Origin: Rhizobium sp. WYJ-E13
GTDB taxonomy: Bacteria > Pseudomonadota > Alphaproteobacteria > Rhizobiales > Rhizobiaceae
DNA: 64,000 nt
Assembly: GCF_018987265.1 (NCBI RefSeq)
Contig: NZ_CP076853.1
Span: 1,302,001 to 1,366,000, forward strand
Reading direction: 5' to 3'
Shown piece by piece: positions 29,088 through 41,240 of the stretch. Position numbers and translations under genes: made by a program. Under the pieces are notes generated by a model. The model worked only from the letters and a program-made list of their open reading frames with translations. It was not told the origin of the DNA and did no database searches. The first letter of the stretch is position 1. The number at the start of each line of letters is the position of its first letter.

Positions 29088-29377
29088 GCTGATCCTCCGG
29101 AGTGGCGGTGGCGCCGCAAAAGCGCCATAAGAGTTAAGCGTCCTAAGCGATAGCTATATGATCGCGAAGCTAATGCCAAGTTACCGTGATGCCATTTTGT
29201 GCATCGCGGCATCATCTTTTAGGCAGTGCAGCGATGAGCCCCATGCATATCAGAACACCATGATTTGACTGGATTTTTCGTTCGCGTGAATTTTCCTCGT
29301 ATTTCAATCGATTATTGTTTGCGCGTTTTGAACACAGGTTGCATTCTGCCGATATCCGGGGGCGGGTCCAAGCGATT

Positions 29378-31801
29378 ATGACGGGGTTCGAGACAAGAGA
29401 ACGGCAGGCGCAATCCGTTGATGCCAAGATGGATTTTGCCGATGTCGCACCGCGCGCCATTGTGACGCAACCGGTAAGGACGCAAGCTGCTGTTCCGCTG
29501 CAGTGGCGGCTGATTGGCATTGCGAAACAACACGCCGAATCGTCTATTCGCATGGCCGGGGAAGAGGCTGGCCACGGTCGCCTCATTCTCTTCTCGCCGG
29601 TCTTTCTCGGTGCGGGTGCCGCGACCTGGTTTCTGGCAGTTTCGGATTTTCCGGCCATCTCGCTTGGTCTCTGCCTGTTTGTCCTCCTCCTTGCCGTTGC
29701 GCTCTGCGGATATGGCCGGACGAAATTGCGGGCGACGCTGCTTGCTCTGCTTCTCTTTGCCGGTGGAATGCTTTCGGCACAGGTCGAAACATGGCGGGCG
29801 CGGACCTTGATCCTGGATTCCGCCGTAACGACAACGGTGACCGGCCGCATCGAGCGTCGCGAAGGCGATGGAAGAGGGCGCTGGCGCTATATTCTTGCTG
29901 TTACCGGAACGGATGCTCCCGAGATCAAGCGTCCACCCAAGCGCATTTCCGTCCTGGTCCGGGGCGCCACGCAGCCCTTTGAGCTTGGTGACGTCATCGA
30001 GGGCAGGGCACGTCTCACGCCTCCGGCGGGACCGGCACTTCCCCACCTCAACGATTTTGCCTTCAGCGCCTATTTCGATGGCATTGGTGCCAACGGCTTT
30101 TTCTATGGTGCGCCGAAAAAGACTGCCTCGCAGCCGCAGCAGGCGGGCTCGTTCGGTGAGGCGACCCTGGAATGGCTCTATCGGCTCAGGAGCGGCATCG
30201 GCGATCGAATCCGCTCCGTCCTGCCGGGTGATACCGGCGCCTTTGCTGCTTCACTTGTCACCGATGAGAGACGGGCGATCTCGGATGAAACGACCGAGGC
30301 GCTGCGGCAATCCGGCCTTGCCCACATCATCGCGATCTCCGGTCTCAATATGGCGCTCTCCGCCGGCATCTTCTTTGTCGGCCTGCGGGTCATCCTCAGT
30401 CTTTTTCCCGCCATTGCCCAAGCATGGCCGACCAAGAAAATCGCGGCGGCCGGCGCGCTCGCTGCGGTGACGGCTTATTATCTGATCTCGGGTTTTGCCG
30501 TCTCCGCCGAACGCGCTTTCATCATGATGGCGATCATGCTGGTTGCCGTCTTCTTTGACCGGCCGTCGATCAGCCTTAGAAACGTGGCGCTGTCCGCGCT
30601 CGTGATCCTTGCAGTCTCGCCATCGGAGGTGCTGGGGCCGAGTTTCCAGATGTCCTTTGCCGCAACGCTTGCCCTGGTCGCCGGTTACGACCTCTGGAAA
30701 GTGCGTCCGATGCGGGAGAATGCCTTTGCCAAGCTGCCGATCCTCAAACCTGTCCTCATGATTGGCGGCTTCTTCGGCGGCATTTTCCTGACGTCGCTCA
30801 TTGGCGGTTTCTCGACCGCGCTGTTTTCGATCGATCATTTTCACCGGCTGACTGCCTACGGCCTGCCGGCAAATCTCGCGGCCATGCCTGTCATTTCCTT
30901 CATCGTCATGCCTGCCGGGATGCTGGCGATGCTGCTGATGCCTTTTGGCCTCGATGGCCCGATGTGGCAGATCGCAGGATTCGGGCTCGATCTGGTGATA
31001 AAAATCGCAAAGACGGTATCGAGCTGGGGCGGCAATATCGATGTGGGCCGTTTGCCCGGCTGGTACTTCCCGACAGCCGTCTTCGGGTTTCTGCTGCTAA
31101 CCTTGCTCAGAACCAGACTGCGGCACGCCGGAACAGCAATCGTTGCGGTTTCCACGCTTGCCGTCGCGTTGCTTCCGGTCGAGGCGATGCCCGACATCAC
31201 CATCGCCGAAGATGGCGGCCTGGTTGCTGTTGTCGATGGAGAGGCGATAGCTTCGAATCGCGAAAAGCCTCCTGCCTTCATCTTCGAACAATGGCAGCGG
31301 GCGCTTACCATGGAAGAGCATCGAAAGCCGTTCATGCTCCAGGCTGTCAATGTCCCCGCTGCGCCTGAAGGCAAACAGCTGCAGCTGTCACGGGATCAGC
31401 AGGACGAAGCCAGAGCAGCAATGAGACATGCCGCCGCAAGCTCGCCATCGCGCTTCTCCTGCCAGAAGGGCGCCTGGTGCACTGCCTTGCTCGGGAATGG
31501 AAAGAAACTGACGATCATCGACAATGCAGCCTATCTCGGGCCGGCCTGCGATACGGCCGATATCGTCGTTACCCCTGTCCGTTTGCGGTTTGACCATTGT
31601 CGCTCCGGCGCATTGCTCTTTACTGGCGAGACACTACGCAGAACAGGCTCGATCGAACTTCGTTTTACCGATAAGGGAACTGAGATCACAACTGCATTCG
31701 ACACGTTGCGACGGCCCTGGATGCGCCACCGTGCCTATGATTGGCGCAGCGACAGTTTCGCAGACGCCAGTACGTCACCAGTCAGTGATAGCGGCGAATG
31801 A
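29378..31801 (+). CDS. ComEC/Rec2-family membrane protein
   Basis: A ~808-residue polytopic protein. A DUF4131 region (about 100-230) is followed by the Competence domain, with [17 protein letters not shown] near 315 and many transmembrane helices to about 600. In competent bacteria ComEC conducts single-stranded DNA inward. The C-terminal ~180 residues lack the HxHxDH metallo-beta-lactamase motif of full-length ComEC. No other competence gene is in view, so function is uncertain. The start is unclear: ATG 29378 and ATG 29429 both have weak ribosome sites. Confidence 0.8.
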   Translation: MTGFETRERQAQSVDAKMDFADVAPRAIVTQPVRTQAAVPLQWRLIGIAKQHAESSIRMAGEEAGHGRLILFSPVFLGAGAATWFLAVSDFPAISLGLCLFVLLLAVALCGYGRTKLRATLLALLLFAGGMLSAQVETWRARTLILDSAVTTTVTGRIERREGDGRGRWRYILAVTGTDAPEIKRPPKRISVLVRGATQPFELGDVIEGRARLTPPAGPALPHLNDFAFSAYFDGIGANGFFYGAPKKTASQPQQAGSFGEATLEWLYRLRSGIGDRIRSVLPGDTGAFAASLVTDERRAISDETTEALRQSGLAHIIAISGLNMALSAGIFFVGLRVILSLFPAIAQAWPTKKIAAAGALAAVTAYYLISGFAVSAERAFIMMAIMLVAVFFDRPSISLRNVALSALVILAVSPSEVLGPSFQMSFAATLALVAGYDLWKVRPMRENAFAKLPILKPVLMIGGFFGGIFLTSLIGGFSTALFSIDHFHRLTAYGLPANLAAMPVISFIVMPAGMLAMLLMPFGLDGPMWQIAGFGLDLVIKIAKTVSSWGGNIDVGRLPGWYFPTAVFGFLLLTLLRTRLRHAGTAIVAVSTLAVALLPVEAMPDITIAEDGGLVAVVDGEAIASNREKPPAFIFEQWQRALTMEEHRKPFMLQAVNVPAAPEGKQLQLSRDQQDEARAAMRHAAASSPSRFSCQKGAWCTALLGNGKKLTIIDNAAYLGPACDTADIVVTPVRLRFDHCRSGALLFTGETLRRTGSIELRFTDKGTEITTAFDTLRRPWMRHRAYDWRSDSFADASTSPVSDSGE

Positions 31802-32504
31802 GGCCGACGAGCTTGCCCTGGACCTTGACGCGATCCGGCGGGAAGATGCGCGTCTCATAAGCGGGGTTTGCTGCTTCGAGTGCAATCGATGCACCCTTGC
31901 GGCGAAAACGCTTGAGCGTCGCTTCCTCCTCGTCGACGAGTGCCACGACAATATCACCGGGATTGGCGGTGCTGCCGTTGCGGATGATGACCGTGTCGCC
32001 ATCGAAGATGCCGGCTTCGATCATCGAGTCGCCACGAACCTCGAGCGCATAATGCTCACCCGAGCCCAGCATGTCGGCGGGAACATTGATGTCGTGCGTA
32101 TTGTTCTGGATTGCCGAGATCGGCACGCCGGCGGCGATGCGCCCCATGACCGGCACAGAAATCGAATTGCCGTTGTCGGCAGCAGGTGCAGGCTTTGCCG
32201 GAGCGGGAGCCAACGGCTGAGGCTTTCCGAGGCTGCCCTCGATGACGCTCGGCGAAAAGCCGCGCCGAGGCTGCAGGCTTGGGCTGTAGGCTTCCGGCAA
32301 CTTGATGACTTCGAGCGCGCGTGCCCGGTTCGGAAGCCGGCGAATGAAGCCGCGTTCCTCAAGCGCCGTGATCAGCCGGTGAATACCGGATTTAGAGGCA
32401 AGATCCAGCGCATCCTTCATCTCGTCGAAAGACGGCGGAACGCCTGACTCCTTCATCCTTTCGTGAATGAAAAGAAGGAGTTCCTGTTGTTTGCGTGTGA
32501 GCAT
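31782..32504 (-). CDS. lexA: SOS repressor LexA
   Basis: A 240-residue repressor-protease. The winged-helix domain is residues 1-65 ([20 protein letters not shown]), followed by a long Pro/Ala linker typical of alphaproteobacteria. The self-cleavage bond is A125-G126 (RIAAGVPI), the nucleophile S160 (VRGDSMIE) and the base K198 (ATLKRF). RecA-stimulated cleavage lifts repression. Its 3' end overlaps the comEC-like gene by 20 bases, tail to tail. A GAAC-N7-GAAC operator precedes it. Confidence 0.97.
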   Translation of the reverse strand: MLTRKQQELLLFIHERMKESGVPPSFDEMKDALDLASKSGIHRLITALEERGFIRRLPNRARALEVIKLPEAYSPSLQPRRGFSPSVIEGSLGKPQPLAPAPAKPAPAADNGNSISVPVMGRIAAGVPISAIQNNTHDINVPADMLGSGEHYALEVRGDSMIEAGIFDGDTVIIRNGSTANPGDIVVALVDEEEATLKRFRRKGASIALEAANPAYETRIFPPDRVKVQGKLVGLIRRYH

Positions 32505-32542
32505 GGCGTGTACCCCAGTCTTGAAACAAATCCAGAACGGAC

Positions 32543-32570
32543 ACTATATGTTCCATATGTGTTCTGCAAG
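32543..32570 (-). promoter_or_regulatory. lexA promoter with SOS box GAAC-N7-GAAC
   Basis: On the minus strand GAAC-ACATATG-GAAC (plus coordinates 32550-32564) matches the alphaproteobacterial LexA operator. It lies between CTTGCA (32565-32570) and TATAGT (32543-32548), so LexA binding would block the promoter of its own gene. Confidence 0.85.
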
Positions 32571-32699
32571 TAGCTAAATTTTCGTAAAACTTCTGTTCAT
32601 TCTGCAGAGAATTTTATTTTTATCGGCGGAAAGCCTGCCTGGCCTTGCTTCGTAGCGTCTGCTGAAGCACATCTCCTGGTGATTGCTAGAGAGTAGCCG

Positions 32700-33587
32700 A
32701 TGACCCAGGACATGCTTCCGATTGATCATCTCGTTTTGCCGGTTACCGATATCGACCTTGCCCGCGAAAGGCTGGGCAAGCTTGGTTTCACCGTCGCGCC
32801 CGATGCCCGCCATCCCTTCGGCACGGAAAATGCCTGCGTTTTCTTTACCGACAAAACCTACCTTGAGCCATTGGGTGTCGCGAGTGTGGAGGAGAGCGAG
32901 GAGACGGCGCGTGAGGGCAATGTCTTCACTGCCCGCAATCAGGCTTTCCGTTTCCGCTGCGGCAGCGAAGGATTGTCCGCCATCGCCTTTGCGACAGGGG
33001 ATGCAAAGCAAGAACATTCTCGTTTCGTGAAGGGCAGCATCAGTGCCGGTCCTGTGCTGCAGTTCGAACGTCCAGTGAAAATGCCCGATGGTGCAGAAAG
33101 TGTTGCCGGCTTCCGGCTCGCCTTCGCTGGCGACCTACGGGCACCGGATTTCTTTCTCTTCGCTGTCGAGCGCATCAACCCGCTTCCGGCCAGCCGCAGC
33201 GCGCTGGAGATCCATGCCAATGGCGTGACAGGCATTGCCGAGATCGCGCTCGCGGCGCCCGAGCCGACAGCTTTCGGCGAGTTCGTTCGCGCGGCGGCAA
33301 AAGCCGCTTCTGCCGATGTCACGAGTTTCGGGCTGGAGGTGCCGACCGGAAACGCAAAGATCAGCCTGATGACCCCAGAGGGGCTGGAGGCCTATTTCGA
33401 TCTGGCGACGCCGGATAGCGATCGCGGCCTGCGCGGCCGGGCGATCCTCTTTGCGGTTGCCGATCTGGCCGTGACAGAAGCGCATTTGGCTGCTAACGGG
33501 GTGACCTATACACGCAAGGCCAACCGTATTCTTGTGAAGCCCGCGCCCGGTCAGGGCACGCTCTTCGCCTTCGAGGAAACACCATGA
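32700..33587 (+). CDS. VOC superfamily protein (glyoxalase-like domain)
   Basis: A 295-residue protein opening PIDHLVLPVTDIDLARERLG, the first beta-alpha-beta unit of the vicinal-oxygen-chelate fold; a second, weaker unit begins near residue 165 (GVTGIAEIALAAPEP). The first histidine, H9, could be a metal ligand. This is the large glyoxalase-like_dom type with no assigned reaction. Its stop overlaps the kdsA start by 4 bases, so it is co-translated with a KDO synthase, which is the only hint to its role. Confidence 0.8.
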   Translation: MTQDMLPIDHLVLPVTDIDLARERLGKLGFTVAPDARHPFGTENACVFFTDKTYLEPLGVASVEESEETAREGNVFTARNQAFRFRCGSEGLSAIAFATGDAKQEHSRFVKGSISAGPVLQFERPVKMPDGAESVAGFRLAFAGDLRAPDFFLFAVERINPLPASRSALEIHANGVTGIAEIALAAPEPTAFGEFVRAAAKAASADVTSFGLEVPTGNAKISLMTPEGLEAYFDLATPDSDRGLRGRAILFAVADLAVTEAHLAANGVTYTRKANRILVKPAPGQGTLFAFEETP

Positions 33588-34429
33588 GCTCCAATACCAA
33601 TGCAGAGGTCCGGATCGGCGAAGGCGCTGGCCAGGTTCTGTTTTCCAATTCTGCCAAGCTTTCGCTCATCGCTGGTCCGTGCCAGATGGAAAGCCGCGAG
33701 CATGCCTTCATGGTCGGCGGCACGCTGAAGGAGCTGTGCGACAAGCTCGGTATCGGCCTCGTCTACAAGACCTCCTATGACAAGGCAAACCGCACCTCGA
33801 TTTCCGCCAAGCGCGGTATCGGCCTCGAAAAGGCGATGGAGGTTTTCGACGACCTCAAGAAGGAATTCGGTTTTCCTGTCCTGACGGATGTTCATACGGC
33901 AGAACAATGCGCCATTGTCGCTGAAACCGTCGACGTGCTGCAGATCCCGGCCTTCCTCTGCCGCCAGACGGATCTTCTCGTTGCCGCCGCCAAGACCGGC
34001 CGCGTCGTCAACGTCAAGAAAGGCCAGTTCCTCGCGCCCTGGGACATGAAGAATGTGCTCGGCAAGCTGAATGCCAGCGGCAATCCGAATATATTGCTTT
34101 GCGAACGCGGTGTTTCCTTCGGCTACAACACGCTGGTCTCCGACATGCGTTCCCTGCCGATCATGGCGGCGATGGGCGCTCCTGTTATCTTCGACGCCAC
34201 GCATTCCGTCGCCCAGCCGGGCGGGCAGGGCGATTCCTCCGGCGGCCAGCGCGAATTCGTTGAAACGCTGGCGCGTGCTGCCGTAGCCGCCGGCGTTGCG
34301 GGTGTCTTCATCGAAACCCATGAGGATCCGGACAATGCCCCTTCCGACGGCCCGAACATGGTCTATCTCAAGGATATGCCGCGGCTTCTGGAAAAGCTGC
34401 TCGCCTTTGATGCGGTTGCCAAGGGCTGA
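33584..34429 (+). CDS. kdsA: 3-deoxy-8-phosphooctulonate synthase
   Basis: A 281-residue TIM-barrel enzyme condensing arabinose-5-phosphate and PEP to KDO-8-phosphate for the LPS core. Signatures: IAGPCQMESREH, YKTSYDKANRTS, LTDVHTAEQC and FDATHSVAQPGG. The N-terminal extension of about 20 residues is common in rhizobia. ATGA overlap with the VOC gene. Confidence 0.97.
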   Translation: MSSNTNAEVRIGEGAGQVLFSNSAKLSLIAGPCQMESREHAFMVGGTLKELCDKLGIGLVYKTSYDKANRTSISAKRGIGLEKAMEVFDDLKKEFGFPVLTDVHTAEQCAIVAETVDVLQIPAFLCRQTDLLVAAAKTGRVVNVKKGQFLAPWDMKNVLGKLNASGNPNILLCERGVSFGYNTLVSDMRSLPIMAAMGAPVIFDATHSVAQPGGQGDSSGGQREFVETLARAAVAAGVAGVFIETHEDPDNAPSDGPNMVYLKDMPRLLEKLLAFDAVAKG

Positions 34430-34449
34430 CAGTCAAAAGCCTGACATGA

Positions 34450-35844
<1,395 letters not shown>

Positions 35845-35870
35845 TACGGCTTTATAAATCAGGCATTTGG

Positions 35871-35897
35871 AACCCGCGCTTCGGCGCGGGTTTTTTG
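35871..35897 (+). terminator. Intrinsic terminator of eno
   Basis: AACCCGCGC (35871-35879) pairs with GCGCGGGTT (35884-35892) around a TTCG loop, followed by TTTT. Confidence 0.93.
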
Positions 35898-35988
35898 TTG
35901 CGCTTGCCTGGGAGGGGCTCAGAGTCAACGAACGGTTAATCTCTGCGCGTTAAATTGAAACGATTGGTAATGCGTAGAGCATGCGTAT

Positions 35989-36309
35989 ATGTGGACAAAG
36001 CATCACAAGAAGAGAAAGACCGGTCGCTTCGTCATTCCGGCCATGACGGTCGCCTTTCTCTCCTATTTCGGCTATCATTGCATCCATGGCGATTATGGTC
36101 TGCGTGCGACGGAGGCGTTCGAGCGCCAGCGTCTCGCGCGCGAGAGGGAATTGGCGGTGCTCAAGGCCAAGCGCGAGCATCTAGAGGCGCAGGTAGCGCT
36201 CCTCAGCGACGGCTCGCTGGACAGGGATATGCTCGACGAAAAGGCGCGGTATCAGCTCAACATGTCGCGCGCGGACGAGATTGTCATTTACAATCATTAC
36301 CGCAATTAA
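35989..36309 (+). CDS. FtsB/DivIC-like septum formation initiator protein
   Basis: A 106-residue bitopic membrane protein: short basic cytoplasmic N-terminus (WTKHHKKRKTGR), one transmembrane segment (about 15-31), then a periplasmic coiled coil (residues 38-75, RQRLARERELAVLKAKREHL) and a C-terminal DMLDEKARYQLNM motif typical of the family. FtsB with FtsL and FtsQ regulates septal peptidoglycan synthesis. The location between eno and pdhA is a conserved one in alphaproteobacteria. Confidence 0.88.
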   Translation: MWTKHHKKRKTGRFVIPAMTVAFLSYFGYHCIHGDYGLRATEAFERQRLARERELAVLKAKREHLEAQVALLSDGSLDRDMLDEKARYQLNMSRADEIVIYNHYRN

Positions 36310-36404
36310 CCGAATTTAGGTTAATTGCGCTTTCTTGTTTTTTATCAATAATTTACCGGCGAATATGAGCCATGCAATTATGGCATTGCTGTGGTCATTT
36401 TTCT

Positions 36405-36450
36405 TCCCTATGGTACGCGCCACCTGAGAACCGATAAACCCATAGGGAGG
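36405..36450 (+). promoter_or_regulatory. Inverted repeat enclosing the pdhA ribosome site
   Basis: TCCCTATGG (36405-36413) is a perfect 9-base inverted copy of CCATAGGGA (36440-36448), with a 26-base loop. The right arm covers most of the AGGGAGG Shine-Dalgarno sequence (36444-36450) of pdhA. It could mask translation initiation, or be a protein-binding palindrome. Confidence 0.45.
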
Positions 36451-36455
36451 GTTGA

Positions 36456-37502
36456 ATGGCGTTGCGCAAAACCGCGACCGTTTCCAGCCGCAAAACCAGT
36501 GCGAAATCCGCAGCCAAGGCATCGAATGGCGGTCCCATCGCCGATTTCGATCGCGATGAGGAGCTGAAGGCCTATCGCGAGATGCTGCTCATCCGCCGTT
36601 TCGAGGAAAAGGCGGGCCAGCTTTACGGCATGGGCTTCATCGGTGGTTTCTGTCACCTTTACATCGGCCAGGAAGCTGTCGTCGTCGGCATGCAGATGGC
36701 GCAGAAGGAAGGCGATCAGGTCATCACGGCCTATCGCGACCATGGTCATATGCTGGCTACCGGCATGGAAGCCCGCGGCGTCATGGCTGAACTGACCGGC
36801 CGTCGCAGCGGTTATTCACGCGGTAAAGGCGGCTCCATGCACATGTTCTCCAAGGAGAAGCATTTCTACGGCGGTCACGGCATCGTCGGTGCGCAGGTGT
36901 CGCTCGGCACCGGTCTCGCCTTCGCCAACAAGTACCGCAGCAACAATTCGGTTGCTGTTGCCTATTTCGGCGATGGAGCTGCCAACCAGGGTCAGGTCTA
37001 CGAGAGCTTCAACATGGCTGCTCTCTGGAAGCTGCCGATCATCTATATCGTCGAAAATAACCGTTACGCCATGGGCACCTCGACAGCCCGCGCGACGGCG
37101 CAGTCGAACTATTCGCTCCGCGGTTCCGGCTTCGGCATTCCCGGCATGCAGGTCGACGGGATGGACGTTCGCGCCGTCAAGGCTGCTGCCGATGAGGCGC
37201 TCGAACACTGCCGCTCCGGCAAGGGGCCGATCATCCTGGAAATGCTGACCTATCGCTATCGTGGTCACTCCATGTCTGACCCGGCGAAATACCGCACCAA
37301 GGAAGAAGTGCAGAAGATGCGCTCCGAGCAGGACCCGATCGAGCAGGTTCGCCTGCGCGTGATGGAAAAGGGCTGGGCGACCGAGGACGATCTGAAGGCG
37401 ATCGACAAGGAAGTCCGCGATATCGTCGCCGACAGTGCCGATTTTGCGCAGGCTGATCCGGAGCCGGATGCATCCGAGCTTTACACCGACATTCTGCTCT
37501 AA
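36456..37502 (+). CDS. pdhA: Pyruvate dehydrogenase E1 component, alpha subunit
   Basis: A 348-residue thiamine-diphosphate subunit. The TPP motif starts at GDGAANQG (172-179) and ends with NN at 201-202; YRGHSMSDPAKYR (about 268-280) is the region corresponding to the mitochondrial phosphorylation loop. With PdhB it decarboxylates pyruvate and acetylates the lipoyl groups. The heterotetrameric E1 is of the mitochondrial type, unlike E. coli AceE. First gene of pdhA-pdhB-orf-pdhC. Confidence 0.97.
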   Translation: MALRKTATVSSRKTSAKSAAKASNGGPIADFDRDEELKAYREMLLIRRFEEKAGQLYGMGFIGGFCHLYIGQEAVVVGMQMAQKEGDQVITAYRDHGHMLATGMEARGVMAELTGRRSGYSRGKGGSMHMFSKEKHFYGGHGIVGAQVSLGTGLAFANKYRSNNSVAVAYFGDGAANQGQVYESFNMAALWKLPIIYIVENNRYAMGTSTARATAQSNYSLRGSGFGIPGMQVDGMDVRAVKAAADEALEHCRSGKGPIILEMLTYRYRGHSMSDPAKYRTKEEVQKMRSEQDPIEQVRLRVMEKGWATEDDLKAIDKEVRDIVADSADFAQADPEPDASELYTDILL

Positions 37503-37517
37503 TCGGGGAGGGAACCC

Positions 37518-38915
<1,398 letters not shown>

Positions 38916-38925
38916 GGGGCTGGCT

Positions 38926-39228
38926 GTGACCGCGATGAAAGATGTCAGGCGCATTGCTTGGTCGATCTACTGGAAGTCGGTTTTACTCGGTGCCATCTGC
39001 GGTTTTGTTGCCGGTGCAGTTTTTGGGTTCGTTTTCGGATTCGCCGGCGCATTTGCCAGCATACAGCGAGACACTATGGTTCCATTTATTCAATGGGGTG
39101 GTGCTATTAGCGGTCTGATTGCAGGTTTTTTGGCGTTCAATTTCATTTTGGCACGCACAATTGGAAAGTCGATTGGTGGGCGGCAGCTTGAACTCGCCGT
39201 TGCCACTTCGCTCAGGGAGGGCCACTGA
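38926..39228 (+). CDS. Small glycine-zipper membrane protein inside pdh operon
   Basis: A 100-residue protein of unknown function between pdhB and pdhC. Two hydrophobic segments are predicted, about residues 20-44 and 52-78. The first has glycine at every fourth position five times ([17 protein letters not shown]) and the second three times (GAISGLIAG), a glycine-zipper pattern for tight helix packing. The GTG at 38926 is favoured since AGGGG ends 7 bases upstream; ATG 38935 is possible. The stop shares a base with the pdhC ATG (TGATG), so it is coupled. Wobble positions look more AT-rich than in its neighbours. Confidence 0.75.
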   Translation: MTAMKDVRRIAWSIYWKSVLLGAICGFVAGAVFGFVFGFAGAFASIQRDTMVPFIQWGGAISGLIAGFLAFNFILARTIGKSIGGRQLELAVATSLREGH

Positions 39229-40577
39229 TGCCGATCAATATAACGATGCCTGCCCTCTCTCCGACCATGGAAGAAGGCAATCTGGCCAAGTGGCTGGTCA
39301 AGGAAGGCGATAAAGTCAAGTCCGGCGATGTGATCGCCGAGATCGAGACCGACAAGGCGACGATGGAAGTCGAAGCCGTCGACGAAGGCACGGTTGCCAA
39401 GATCGTCGTTGCGGCCGGCACCGAAGGCGTCAAGGTCAACGCCCTGATCGCCGTTCTCGCTGCCGATGGCGAAGATGTCGGCGCTGCTGCAAGCGGCGCC
39501 GGCTCTGCCGCTCCGACACCGAAAGCTGCTGCTGCTCCGGCTGAAGCACCAAAGACTGAGGCCGCATCTGCTCCGGCGCCGTCGGCTCCGGCTGCTGCAC
39601 CGGCACCCGCTGCGGTCTCCTCTGGCGGTGCGCGTGCCTTCTCTTCACCGCTTGCTCGTCGTCTGGCCAAGGAAGCCGGTATCGATATTTCCGCCGTTGC
39701 CGGCACCGGTCCACATGGCCGCGTCGTCAAGAGCGATATCGAAGCTGCTGCTGCAGGTGGCGGCGCCAAGCCCGCTCCGGCCGCCGCTGCTGCCACGCAG
39801 GCTGCTGCATCGGCTCCGGCCGCTGCCGCTCCGAAGGGCGCATCCGACGAAGCCGTGCTCAAGCTCTTCGAACCGGGCTCTTACGAACTCGTGCCGCATG
39901 ACGGCATGCGCAAGACGATTGCCCGTCGCCTCGTCGAATCCAAGCAGACCGTTCCGCATTTCTACGTGTCGGTCGATTGCGAGCTCGATGCGCTGATGGC
40001 GCTGCGTGCCCAGCTGAACGATGCCGCTCCCCGCAAGGACGGCGCTCCGGCCTACAAGCTGTCGGTCAACGACATGGTCATCAAGGCCATGGCTTTGGCG
40101 CTGCGCGACGTTCCGGATGCCAACGTTTCCTGGACCGAAAACGCCATGGTCAAACACAAGCATGCCGATGTTGGTGTAGCTGTCTCGATCCCCGGCGGCC
40201 TGATCACCCCGATCGTCCGCAAGGCCGAAGAGAAGACGCTCTCTGTCATCTCCAATGAAATGCGCGACCTTGGCAAGCGCGCCAAGGACCGCAAGCTGAA
40301 GCCCGAGGAATATCAGGGCGGCACGACTTCGGTCTCCAACATGGGCATGATGGGCGTGAAGAACTTTGCAGCCGTCATCAACCCGCCGCATGCGACTATC
40401 CTCGCAGTCGGCGCGGGCGAGCAGCGTGTCATCGTCAAGAACGGCGAAATGGCGATTGCGACGGTCATGACCGTGACGCTCTCGACCGATCATCGCTGCG
40501 TTGACGGTGCTCTCGGCGCAGAGCTGCTGCAGGCCCTCAAGGGTTACATCGAAAACCCGATGGGCATGCTGGTCTGA
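39228..40577 (+). CDS. pdhC: Dihydrolipoyllysine acetyltransferase (PDH E2)
   Basis: A 449-residue E2 core. One lipoyl domain (1-80, K43), an Ala/Pro linker, a peripheral-subunit-binding domain (about 138-173, [16 protein letters not shown]), a second linker and the catalytic domain (about 215-449) with the active-site histidine in [10 protein letters not shown]. It transfers acetyl from lipoate to CoA and forms the scaffold for E1 and E3. The E3 gene lpdA is 1.3 kb downstream. Confidence 0.97.
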   Translation: MPINITMPALSPTMEEGNLAKWLVKEGDKVKSGDVIAEIETDKATMEVEAVDEGTVAKIVVAAGTEGVKVNALIAVLAADGEDVGAAASGAGSAAPTPKAAAAPAEAPKTEAASAPAPSAPAAAPAPAAVSSGGARAFSSPLARRLAKEAGIDISAVAGTGPHGRVVKSDIEAAAAGGGAKPAPAAAAATQAAASAPAAAAPKGASDEAVLKLFEPGSYELVPHDGMRKTIARRLVESKQTVPHFYVSVDCELDALMALRAQLNDAAPRKDGAPAYKLSVNDMVIKAMALALRDVPDANVSWTENAMVKHKHADVGVAVSIPGGLITPIVRKAEEKTLSVISNEMRDLGKRAKDRKLKPEEYQGGTTSVSNMGMMGVKNFAAVINPPHATILAVGAGEQRVIVKNGEMAIATVMTVTLSTDHRCVDGALGAELLQALKGYIENPMGMLV

Positions 40578-40596
40578 GCACGGAACGGAGGCGGAG

Positions 40597-41238
40597 ATGA
40601 CGAAGACCGTTCTTTGCTATGGTGACTCGCTGACCTGGGGCTATGACGCCGACACGATCGGTCGTCATGCTTATGAGACCCGCTGGCCGAGCGTGCTTCA
40701 GGCAACGCTCGGAAGCGAGGCTCGCATCATCGCGGAAGGCCTGAATGGCCGCACCACCGCCTTCGATGACCATCTCGCCGATTGCGATCGCAACGGTGCG
40801 CGTGTTCTGCCGACGATCCTACAGACGCATGCGCCGCTCGATCTCGTTATCCTGCTTCTTGGCACCAATGACATGAAGCCGGTTGTTGCCGGCTCGGCTT
40901 TTGCTGCATGCCAGGGCATCGCCCGCCTCGTGCGGCTGATCCGCAATCATGCCTGGCCCTTCGAATTCGACGGGCCGGAAATCCTGATCGTGGCGCCGCC
41001 GGCGATCTGCGCGACGGGCAATGTGCCTTTCGCGGCATCGTTCCCCGGCGGTATCGAGGAATCGGCAAAGCTTCCGACGCTTTACCGTGACCTTGCCGAT
41101 GAGCTCGGCTGTGGCTTCTTTGACGGCAATTCCGTCGCCAAGACCACGCCGATCGATGGCATCCACCTCGATGCGGAAAATACACGCGCGCTCGGTCGCG
41201 GCCTTGAGCCCATCGTGCGGATGATGCTGGGCCTCTGA
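40597..41238 (+). CDS. SGNH/GDSL hydrolase (arylesterase-like)
   Basis: A 213-residue esterase. Block I GDSLTWG has the nucleophile S11, block III is GTND, and block V DGIHLD holds the Asp-His pair. It resembles the TesA-unrelated arylesterases of rhizobia that form octamers and act on short acyl esters. No signal peptide, so cytosolic. It follows pdhC by 19 bases (ribosome site GGAGG), so is likely in the same transcript. Confidence 0.9.
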   Translation: MTKTVLCYGDSLTWGYDADTIGRHAYETRWPSVLQATLGSEARIIAEGLNGRTTAFDDHLADCDRNGARVLPTILQTHAPLDLVILLLGTNDMKPVVAGSAFAACQGIARLVRLIRNHAWPFEFDGPEILIVAPPAICATGNVPFAASFPGGIEESAKLPTLYRDLADELGCGFFDGNSVAKTTPIDGIHLDAENTRALGRGLEPIVRMMLGL

Positions 41239-41240
41239 CG

